Origin: Choristocarpus tenellus KU-1152
Taxonomy: Eukaryota; Phaeophyceae
Direction: 5' to 3'
NCBI GenBank assembly: GCA_964200185.2
Contig: CAXNAD020000042.1
Location: forward strand, 1-37,113
DNA: 37,113 nucleotides
Below the pieces are notes generated by a model that saw only the letters and a program-made list of their open reading frames with translations, did not search any database and had not been told where the DNA came from. Positions 24,201-36,200 of this stretch are shown here, in pieces (positions within the stretch are counted from its first letter, which is position 1; the number at the start of each line of letters is the position of its first letter). A program made the translations under genes and the position numbers.

Positions 24201-27200
24201 TTCAAAGGACAGACATTAGATAGACAGTATTCTTGCTATAACTCTCAGTTCAACTGGCCAGTCATTCTTGTGTATTAGTAAGAATACTGATATCTATTTT
24301 TCCTTTTGCTATACAATGTCTCACCAGTCTATTCTTGAGGCTAAGGCCATCATTGAAAAGTACAAAGGTTGCTTGTCAACTGCTGAACAAGAACTGAAGG
24401 AATTTTCCCGCAAGGAAAGAAGTGCCATTGCATTTCAGGAGAGGACAGCTGGTCGACCCATTCGTACAGTGATTGATTCAGACTATCGGTACAAGTGGGC
24501 TCAGCGTTATGCAACTGCCATGGATGCTGAAGAAAATTCTGAGGAGGATTTGCAGGTACTGTTTTGAAGTTGTCAATGTGCCTTTCTTGGTTTGTTATCG
24601 GCACCATGCTCTTCAAAATACAGGAATCACCAGGATCTGATCCCAGCTTTGCACATTATAATATGGGGGACTTCAAACCTAATTCAGTAATATACTACTA
24701 CTCCAGTATTAATATGATAATACTGAGTACATTAACATGAAGTATTACAGACGACAATTGGACAAACCTATGCATCAATTAATTTATAACCTGAAGGAGT
24801 AGGTCCTGTCATTAAGATTTTGTAAGCCAAGTTGGACATCAAAAGGAGATACTGCCCCCACTGATATTAAGCAAAAATTTGGAAGGTATGCTCTTTAATG
24901 TACTAGTACAGTATATAGTACATAGTATTAGAGAAAGAGAAGTTCATTTTTGAAGCTTATCATTTTCTATTTTGTCATGTTCACTTGGCACCTCCACTCC
25001 TGACAAGTCTTCTCCACAACACGCACACCTATCTGCAATCAACAAATATGTCACATTTCTCAACACAGCAATCAATCCCTACCAGATAGGCCTTTGCTTG
25101 CACCCATGTGGTTTTTGGGCTATTCTGCTGCAATAATAACCCCATTGCACCAAAAGGATTGTTGAAGTGACTCTAGCATGCCATACATCTTCATTGGAGT
25201 CTTGTCTGCCACCTTGTTTATTTTTATTTTTATTGTAAATGGTTTAGCTTGTGAGATCTTGATAGTAACCATTGCCTGAAGGTCTGTAAGGAGAGGTCTA
25301 TTTTTCGTTGTTGGTGTGGTATCAGTATTTTTCTGTTCCTTTTTTCGGTTTTGGGAGCAGCTCTAGGGTTCCTTTTCCAAGTGCAGACACTGCATTGTGG
25401 CATAAACTACATGGACTCTTGGCAAGAATAGTTCCTCAGTATTATTATTTGCCGGCCATGGCTATTATTATTTATTACTCCACACTCTCTCCACATAACT
25501 CCATTATGTTGCTCACCACACACTACTACCACATATCACAAGTCTGACTGGATAGGACTGTCTTGAACGACGACATCCTATTGCTAACTTTGGAGATGAG
25601 AGCCAAAAGTAAAACCAACCCAAGAGAGCCCTGAGAAGGTTGTACTTAGATAGATATCCTTACTGATCAGTGCTTTGTGTTGCTATGAGATTTACATGTT
25701 GGGAGCTTGCATAAACCCCAATCTCCAGAGTTCAAATTTTACTCAACAAGGGGTGAAATATGTCAAATACTCCATATAGTTAACAGTATGTGCAATATGT
25801 ATAAATTTGTATGTTAAGTTCAAATATGTAGTTAAAACAGTACATGAGGTATGCATCCCTCCTATTTCAAATGTGTATTCTAAATACAAGTAAGTGTAAT
25901 GATCAAACAGAAGGTGTGAGGGGTGCACCGTTAGGGCTGTTTGGTTTGTGTTTTCCCATCCTTTTGATAACTACACCCCAAGTATGGTGTTCCTGTTTCT
26001 GAGACACTTAATCTTTTTTTTTGTGTGGCACAGGTGAAGTACTTGGAGATTATCAATGTGTGTAATGACTTCTTGGAGACGGCAAAGCACATTGCAGTAA
26101 CTGTTGTGGATGAAAAGCACATGGATGTTGCCAAGAAAACAATACAGCCTATTGCAGATAGTGCATGCCATGGGCGAGGTGTTGAGGGAAACCGAGGTGA
26201 TGCTGGACGGCGGTACAAATTTGAGGCATTCAATATTCGATTCAAGGTATGCTGTGACGACCATGGCATCTTCAATGGGGATGATGAAGCTGCAGCTAAA
26301 GGAGCCGGGGGGAGGGACAGACTTGGAGCACTGGAGTACATGAAACAACACCAACCAGGTTAGGACTCAAGTCTTATCCACTACTTGTTTGCCTCAGTGT
26401 GATCATCTGAAAGTGCTATCCTATGTTGAATGTGAATACGTGATGTTGGTGTTAAAACTTGTTGGTGTTAAAAAAACAGGGATGGCTGTTCCTCTTTCCT
26501 GCATTGTGGACTACCATGGATTCCGTGTACTGGCTGTGGCAAAAGCTCCCATATGTAGTCCAGTATTCACAAAGTCTGGAAAACTCCGGCGTGGAAGGGA
26601 GGAGCTAGTTCATGGCACAATTGATCAGGGCAAGACAATTCGAAACGAAAATCGGTTCTTGAACTCCAAGCTGCAGGAGGTTGCTAAAAAGCTTAACCTC
26701 AGTCAGCATTATGTCAAGGTGAGTAAAATAGTTTGATTAGTTCAGATGCATACACTACACTGATAGATTAATAGTTCATTGTTCATCCAGATTTCCTGAA
26801 GTAATAATAGGGATTTAATACTGTAATATTTCAGGGTTAGGCCATCTCATTTCCACTGCAAACATGTAGACCAGGTGCGCCAATCCATTTTAATGTTTCT
26901 TGTGTAGAGTGAAGTATGCATGGGCAGTACTCGGATTAAGCAGCTAGCAGGTAGACAGTTCTTGGAAACTCATGTTTTTTTTTCTTTTGGCATTTTCGAA
27001 GAAATAAAAGCAAGTAACGCTGAGTTCTTACATGACACTGCCAACTGCTCTTGATCAATGAGTTTTGAAGGCCTGATATTCCTCTTAATTTTTTTGACCT
27101 TGAAAAAAAAAAATGTAACTAGTACATACTATAGAAACTTACTTCAAAGTGTTCCTAGTTGAGCTTCCTTGGAACTACAAATATAAGATCCCTTGGAAAG

Positions 27201-30200
27201 AAATGGCTAGAATAAGATGAGGTGATGTAGTACATTGGGAAGTTTAAGATACATCATCCAATACTGAAATATTCTGATGGAGAAGGAAGTTTTTCATCAA
27301 GAAGGCAATACCGCCATACACCATGACCTTCTGTCAAGCAGCATATGGGAAAAATGGATTCACAACATCTTGCCAGGAGAAACTAAAATAACTCCAAGTA
27401 GACTAGATACTTTGATAAACTACCCAATACTCAACATTGAGCGGGATGGAGACTAGGGTCACTTGTGTGTCACATGTTCATAATTGAAACAAGTTATGCA
27501 TATTTGGGATGTATTTGTCAGATCACAATCTGAGGCAAAACATTTGCATACAACGCACAGCACTATGCATGCAGTCTGCATACATGTAAACAGCATTGGG
27601 TTTTGAGGTGATGGTCTAGACATCACCCCCAGTAGTAAGTAGTAAGTAGTACTGTTCCCATCATATATTTTCAGCATGATCTTTTATTAGTTTTCAGTCT
27701 GAATACCAAAGTGCTGCTCTCTATATGAGCTTAGTTTTTACACACCCCAAAAACGGACTTAATCCAGGGTACCAATGATCTGAACACCAAGGGGCTTTGG
27801 GCATCTGCTGATCTTCGGGTATACCGGAGTGGCAACGACTTCTATCTACTAAACTTCTGGCGGGCATTTCCCTCTGAAGATCCAGAAGCTACGCCTCATC
27901 TTCAACCCACAGCCAGGGGACAAAGTATATTTTGGCGGGGTCTTCGACCAGAGCTTGTCCAGTCGAATCCAGTTGCTCTTAGCCCAGATGCCAACCTTCT
28001 AGTGACACATGGAACTTCAGACTGGTGCAAGCAAGCAAAAGATGTGTTTGATGCAACCCACAGGCTAGTTAATGAGGTATGTGTGTTAAAGATAAAAGCT
28101 AGTTACTGAAGTAAAAAGATAAACAATGTATCAAGTCAATCTCGGGAAAGTATTTTTTTGACTCTTCCCATATGATTGTGGGTCCCTTGATTCCCACCTC
28201 CCTTGTGCTTTGTGTTTCAGTCAGACTGATAGCCATATGTCTATGTTGACTGGGAAGTTTGGTGCATGATGCTATTGATTCCATATGATGCAAAGTGAAA
28301 CTTGACATGAGATATTTCCAGCAAATAAAAGGGGTGGAGTGTAATGTGGTGCAGAAATTATTGATGTGTTGTTTTTAATTGACGTGTATAAACCCAGACA
28401 ACTCTGGCATGACTTTAACAAATGGTAGAACAATATACAATTTGTTTGATTATTTAAAAGCTCATATGCAAGGTACCTTGAGCCTTCCAGAATACTACTT
28501 CTCTGTAGGCAATCCACCAAATTTAACATTAAGTTAATTCACTACCTTGCAAGGTGATTCCCCAGTTTGCAGAGGAGCTCATGTGTGGAGAAGTTGACAT
28601 GGCGGTAAGACATTCTTTTAATGTAACAAGAAGGATGCACCGCCGGGGCATTGGTGTACGACATATGGGTCTTCTCAGGGATATGTTCTGGAGGAAACTT
28701 CTTGGAAATGTTGATATTTCTTACAACTCAAGTCATCTTCGCACAAGATTTGACCTTCGAAAGCAGCTCCAGAGAGGGGACCAGGTAGTAGTGGTAATTG
28801 CAATGATAGTCATAGTCGTAGTAGTGAGTGAAAGTATCTTATTAAGAGAGGGTACGAATTTTTCCCTAATTGTCCATGTGGGGCTTGGCTTCCCACGGGT
28901 CTTTTTATGGCATTTTCCTACTCCAAAATGTTTCGGAGTAGGTGAAATTATACGTTATGAAAAAGTGTGTTCGGAACAAGGATATTGACACTTCTTAACA
29001 GACATGATAGCCTAAATTACATCAAAATCGCAACATTACATTTTGGCACCCAAAGAGATGCTGCTCTACGCTAACCCTAGGATACTTTGACTCAGTAGTA
29101 GTAGTTAAAACAACAATAATAAATTTGTTGCACTTGCAATATGTTAATTATTTCAACAACCCCTGACTTGGTCATTTCTGGTACAGGTTCGTATAGCTGG
29201 TAATATATACACTATCAGCCTAAAGGCCAAGCACGAATACTCTGCTTCTGGCCTAACGCTTGACCGCAAGGTGAGAGAGGAGCTGCATCCCACATGAGAG
29301 TTTGTGCACACACACCAATCATAGCCTTAGGAACAACATGTTCCAACAAGTCAACAGCATCAATGTACACAAAGTTGTCTGGGTTCTATGTAGTAACCTG
29401 CACCAATGAAGGCTAGGGTTAGGGTTAGTAGATGATCGCAAATTAAATGGACACAAACATCACAAACACATAGCATAGTTCCTTTGTACACAAGGGTTCT
29501 CAGAACAAAACAATTTCTTCTCTGTTGTTAGGACAGGCACAACTGTTTGAACTATTTGGAAATAGTTATTATTGAGGAAACAAATGCAGGAGGAAGCACA
29601 ATTTTTAAAGATATTTCAATAATGTTAACTGTTGCAATGTGTACCAAAGACAGTGAGTACTTTAAGTGTGTTGTTCAGATGTACATTCCTTCCAAGTTAC
29701 ACCCTCTTTTACACTTGATTTTTTCTATGATAGGTGGATATGATGAGCTGCAACAACTTACCCATCTATAAAGGTCGGGTTAGCTCTGACCACAACTGCT
29801 ATGAGCTGCGGCAACTGCTGCTTGCAGAAATGGTGGCAAGGACAGCAAAGAACTTGCTTAGGCGATACCTAAGGACATTGGCAACTGAAAGTTGTGCGAC
29901 TGCTAAGCAGACACAGGTTAGAGGGAATTTATTTTTGCAAGAAATGTTGCCATTGCTATTTCCATTGCTATTTCTATTGCTATTTCCTGCCTTGAGGTTT
30001 CTTGGGAAAGCTTACCACACTTAACCTCAGTGCATGACATCAACTACACACAATACAGGTGTTCTTCACAGTTGAGTTTTTGAACATGATTGTAGGGAGC
30101 CATGACCGAACCAATCACTTTTGGAAAGAAGAACTTCTATGGGGAATAAGGGACCGTTTTGGGAGTGTGGCCATTGATCAAGGAGAAGAAGACAATATTC

Positions 30201-33200
30201 TCTGGCTGCTTCAAGGCTCCCTTGTATATATTGTTCATCGACTGCAGGTACTTTGAACTCTCTCTCTCACCCTTATTCTGTAACATGTCATGGAGGGGTC
30301 ACGGTTCATTATTGTCCAGGCTGGTGGTGGCATGGAACTCTTGATATTGTGGTTGGTTAGGGTTACGGTGAGGGAGATCTCTCTTGCTCTGGAATACATA
30401 AAATTAATAGAAGCAATCATGACATCAAAGAAGCTTAGTGTTAGGGTTATTGCTTGAGCAAAATCGCCTATTGCATTAACTCAAATACCTGTTGTTAATG
30501 TGAGCTCAATTTGACCCATGACTAATGTACATTCTGGCTTCATTGTACCACATGACACTGCATGATAATTTTGTGTGTAGTTTTGTGTTGATAACTTCTT
30601 TCCATGTGGTGGACTATTGCCAGGACATGCTTGGCTTTTCACTGTCCAACACATGCACAAGCCATTTCTACGACCGACCTTCAGGCTTCCACTTCACAAC
30701 CCTTGACCTATCCAATACTCCATTGCGGTAAGATAAAAGAATTCACAAAGACACAAAAATCTTAAAACTATTTTCTTGAGACTGGTTCAGTGTTTGGTTT
30801 GACATGTGAAAAAAGGAAAACAAAAGAATTTTGCTATGAAACTACAAAGTGACACCTACTGCAAGAGGTGATCTTAGTGAAACTGGGGCAAAATTATTGA
30901 GTATTCATAAAAAGGTGTTTATTTTATTTTCGTATCCTCTGGGCTTTGCAATTCGGGACCTTTTTGGCAGGATAAAGCATAACCTTCCCATGCTCGAGTT
31001 TGCTGAAGCTTCAATCGTTGTTATGAGAGCTAATCAGACCCGATCTATGGGATACATCCAGCTTGTTCAGAAGGACAACCCTCACTTCTACCTAACCTTG
31101 CAGGTGATGAAACAATACTAGTACTATGCAATACATAAGAAGTAGAGTGTTGGAGACACTGTAAAGAGACACTGTAAAAGTCTGGAATAAAAGATAAAAA
31201 AATACAGTGTGGAAAAAACAAAGGGACTTGCTGTTTTGATTGTAAGCATGACATTAGCAGACACTGCTCTAAAGCCAGAAAGATTTTCATCCAGTTCTGT
31301 TTATGTTTTTTGGAACATGTGCCTCTGTGTATCACGCGACTCATGTTTGCTGTTGTTCAAGAACCAGATGATTATGTCATGATTATGCCATGATTACGTC
31401 ATAATACTATAGAACCGCCTTGTGCCTTGGCAGGAACGTAAGGGATCAAAGGTAGCTGTAAACCATGGGAAGGGTGGCATCAGCCTGAGTGGATACTACA
31501 CAGATGGAATCAAGTTTGAGCGTCCAGGACCTATTGCTAATGATTCATTGAACCGTGCAGTTTATTTTTCTTCAACAAAGAAGTGTCGCATTGACACCAA
31601 GCACACAGGGAAGGTACTGGCTCCCATGCTAGCACACCAACCTTTCAGTGTCGAGGCTTGGGTGAGGTGTGTGGGTGGAGAGGACACAACCCGCACAGTG
31701 CTCATGACAGGCAGGTGAAGTGCTCAAGGCAAGGTGGCTGCGGGTTGATTGATTGTATTGAGTTGTATTGAGATGTATTGAGTTGATTAGATGTATTGAT
31801 TAATTGATACACTGCGGAGCCCAATTGAACATGCAACCTACGGGAAGATTGGGATATCCCCCTGAAGTGATAATGAAACTCCAGATGTAGGTGATGTAAT
31901 TGCAGTGTGACATTGAATATATATCACGCCTGGACCAGCGAGCCAGATGATCTGCCATGTATATTATTGTAATTATTGTTATTGTTATTAAGGATTGTGC
32001 TAATGATATGCCATGTATGTTATTGAATGATCTGAATGATCTGCCATGTATGTTATTGATACTATTGTTATTGTCATTAAGGATTGTGCTAATGATCTGC
32101 CATGTATATTATTGATACTATTGTTATTGTTATTAAATCATAGGTCACTGTTTTTTTCATGTACAAGACTATGTCAAGGGGGATGGATCCCATCAGCATG
32201 AGTGCTGTTCTTGGTTCCATTTCATTTCATGGAATGGAATGGAATGGAATTGTGGTTTTTACATGGATGTTTGATGTTTGAAGCGTCACTTACCATTGTT
32301 CCAATTTCACATCAAATATGAAAGTGTGATGAAGTGCTTTGGGAATATATATTTGCACAAGCCTACAACAGTGTGATCTGTAAGAGTAGTGGACTAGTTA
32401 TAGAATGAAACATGCAATTGATAAAATCTGTGTTTGATGCGACCTACATTTTGACTTAATGTAAGGACACTAATGACAACAGGTACACTATTTTGGTGAC
32501 AAGAAAAAACATTTGGGCTGTAACTGTCTCAACCAACCAAGGAGCAGAGTACACAGTCTTAGGACCTCCAGTGTCTCAAGCAAAGGTAATGCACGGTTCC
32601 TTGTTCGTCCAATGAAATGGATTGAACCTGTGCCATGGATGCAAGTACGGAATTAATATTATACACAGTGATCAATGATTGGATTATCTCAAAGTTTTCT
32701 GCATGGATCCAAAAATCCATGTTTGATACCTGTGCACAGATTGTGTCCACTTCTATCAGTATTGTACAGGTACAAGAAACAGGCAGAATCAGCCTGGCTT
32801 AAAACAGATTCCATTTTGAACTGAAATATCTTTTTCAGGGTAAAAGAAATAATCCACTGCTACTTCTGCATTGCCCACTGCCACTGCCCTGTACATAATT
32901 CCGTCCTGTCATAATAGTGGACACACATGGCAGCAACTTATGACGGAACAATTGTCCGCATGTATGCTAACTCAGAACTAGTTGGTCAGGTGAGGAGAAT
33001 TATTCCAACATCAACCCTGTTACTGGTTTGGTAGACGCCTCTGACTGAGCCACATAGTTTCAGAATACTCTTGATCCCCCTGAGGCCAAAGTCGTTATCC
33101 AAGTTGGGTTGTCCATTTGAACACACCGTGAAGCACTACCTCGATCAATCTACCCACTAGGATGCCAAAGGGTCTGTAGCACAGCAGTATGTTATTGCCA

Positions 33201-36200
33201 GGGCTTGCTACTTCTGTCGCAGTGAGGCAAATACCTTACACACACATGACACATGCTGATTTTGATCTGAGACTACTGCTGTGCACCTTCACAGGTAGAA
33301 CTCCAGGAAGCAGTTGAGCGTCAAGAAGAAGAGAGGAGAGTCAACCGACAAAACACTATAGAACAGTTGATACAAGAAGAGGCCAACGCCAGAGAGCGAT
33401 GCAAGGTCAATGTCTTTTGGATGTTCAATTGACATTGGACCCTTGTGCTCGGCTTAGTTTTGCATCGCCTTAGCCCCCAATGTGCAATCTTCACTGTTCT
33501 TGTGTGTGTGTGTGTGTGTGCTTATGGTGTTCTCACCCTTTTCAGTAGACTCTTGCATACGCATTACCTTACACTTTGTAGTGAGATCAATGGTGCTTCT
33601 CATGATGGAGAAAGTATTAAAGTATCTTTACAACCACTTGTTGTCCTGAATGTTTAACTGTCCAACACACCTCCAACATAATACACCTACTCCAGGATGA
33701 AACAGAAGATCAGGCGAAGTCATTTTTCAAGACAAAGGAGGGCAAGGCAAAGATCAGCAAGGCGGCAAGCAACCTTTTCCAGAAGGCCGAGTTTGCCCTG
33801 CAGATGGACAAGGATGCAGCTAAGAAAGGCATACAGAAGTTGACAAGGAGTGGAGCCAAGGCGCAAGCCAAGCTGGAGTACAAGAGGGAAACGGAAATGT
33901 TCAACATGCAGAAGGTGAAGGGAAAAATATTGGATCACAATAATTATATCACAGTGAGAATGAGTGCTGCCCAACCTCCCAAACTCAGAGTAAACCCCTC
34001 CTGCTACACATTTCTTTCTACTTGTCAGATAGCTCAAGAGTACAAGCGTCTAAGAGATGAAGTTGAGCATCTGTCCATCCAAGAACGAGATGAAGTGATG
34101 GAACGTGCACAAGCACCACTCCGTGTGGGTGCAACATGCAACAGCAAACGCTCTACAGAAGGCCGCAACTTTTTTGGGGGAGATCTTTGCCACATTGCTG
34201 TCTACCTCTCAAATTTATCATCTGACTCTGTGAGGGCACACTATCTCGCCGGGACCCAGGCCAGCTGCTTTGAAAGTGATCGACTCTATGTGCTTGCAGG
34301 TGTTAGGTTTGAGGCGGCTCTTGAATTTGCACCAAATGACAGAGAGATCATCTCCCAGTATGCCCAGAGCATTGTCAATTTTCTTGAGCTTGAGTCGGTG
34401 CAGGTAAGATTTATGTCTAGTTGCATCAAGTTACATCATGAGGAGTGTTTAACCTGCTCGTTTCATTGTTGAAACTGACCTTCAGTCTTTAGTTACGAGT
34501 GTAGGTGCGTAAGTTATTACTATCATACTATCATACTATCATACTATCATATTATCATACTATCATACAATCATTGTGTGTGGTAGATTTCTTACTATCC
34601 ATGTAAGTTATTGTTATTGCTGCCATACTATTATTGTGGCATTGATGCAAGTATTTTTTGTGGAATAATCTCAACCACCCTCGAGTCCCTTGCGCAGAAG
34701 CATTTAATGCTCAGGATACAAAAAAAAGTCTTTAAAATACAACATACAGCATACAACGATAACAGGGCTAGGGTGCAAATTGGTGCTATGGGCATTAACA
34801 GTAGTACTGCAGTATGCCTGCCTTGCCTTCAGTTTGAGCCAAAGTGGGACATTGCATTTAGTCCTGACACTCATGATACTCATGACACTCAATAGCCACT
34901 GAGGAGGTGGTGCACACTATGCAATAGGACTCTACTATATAATAGATTCCAAAAGTAATTTCCATTGAAGCAAAGACTGAAATGAGCCCTTGAAACCTGC
35001 TGCTATTGATGTTAGTGCTCATGTAAGTAACATTGTTTTCATCTATCTTTTTATGTGGTCTACATAAGCCACTTACCTTCCTTGCCTTTGTGTTCTGGGG
35101 TTCAAAGTAAGATAGTACATTGTAATCACTTGTCCCAGTGTCATTCACCATAATTTTGTTCTCTCTGAGTTCAACTTCTTTTGTGAGAGTATCACCAATA
35201 AGTGTGGCATTGGCTAGACATATCAGTTCACCTAGGTACTGAAGTGCCAAGGAGTTTACATCTTGTGGTACAGTTTGGTGTGTCTAGATGAAATCAAGTG
35301 TAAGACTTCAATATGTTACAGCTTGGTGTTGGTGTGCATTGGGAAAACGTCATTCGCGTTTGAAAGCTGTGCAATATTTCTGACACCTGGTGGTTCATGA
35401 AATCATCAAGTCATCAAGTCTCTGGGGAACACATGTTGTACAATTACCCCAGCACACAGAGTTTTCAAGGATTTTAATGGAGTAAATGGCACAAGTTCTT
35501 CACTTCCCAAAACTAGCCCAGTTTGCTATGGCCTATCCAACAATAGTGGTACAACACGATGGTGTTATTTTATTATTGTTGTAACCCCATGACCTAGTCT
35601 GCTTCAACAGCACCCTGTACCAGAGGACATTTAGCCTGTCTTAATACTTCAGAAGTTGATTCCATATATTGCCTAACCTTGGAAACACACAATAGTACTA
35701 TTTGAATTTGTTGCATGTCATCTGCTGGGTTATCCTACTGCTATTTGATGTGATCAGTGTGTGGTGAGCATGCTGTTTGTTTGTTTTTGGAATTGTGGTG
35801 CACATTGAGAATTTTCTTTTGAAGATACACCATTATTATTTATATTAGTAGTATTACTTGTAGTAGTAGGAATTTTTTTGTTCTTAATTTTTTCAATGCA
35901 CACGCCTTTTCTTCTCCAGACCCAGAATCCGCAAAGAAGTCAAAAGAAAGTTCGAGAGGCTGTTGGCACACTGATCAAGATGGAAAATTGGGATGGGATA
36001 GCAGAGGTTATGAAGAGACTGCCTTCAGGTACTTTATACTGTAGTATTGTTGTGCACACTTTAGAGGTAGATATATCAAGAACGATAGTTCAAACTTAAG
36101 TTAATCTACCCCACATGAGAAGCCTGTGCAGTTCTTTTACCAGACAAGGATTAGGGTGAGTAGATTTTGAAATCCTTGTAAAATTTTTCCGAGGCAAGTG

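Noticed and set aside
25931-26341. Open frames of 127-136 codons on the minus strand
   Set aside because: They are the antisense shadow of exon 23, whose + strand translation has clear CLU-family motifs.
28785-28988. Extension of exon 26 past its donor into a Val/Ile-rich tail resembling a membrane segment
   Set aside because: The hydrophobic run is a translation of GTAGTA/GTCATA repeats after a usable donor, and the CLU domain continues in the next exons.
33720-34037. 105-codon minus-strand frame
   Set aside because: Antisense shadow of the Lys/Ala-rich exon 36.
34291-34306. Acceptor-like site (tatgtgcttgcag) inside exon 37
   Set aside because: The frame is open through it, and pairing it with the only nearby donor (tct|gtgagg) would shift the TPR-like sequence out of frame.
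34858-35250. 130-codon minus-strand frame
   Set aside because: No recognisable motif, no flanking splice-compatible partner, and it lies within an intron. It could be checked by RNA-seq but is not supported here.
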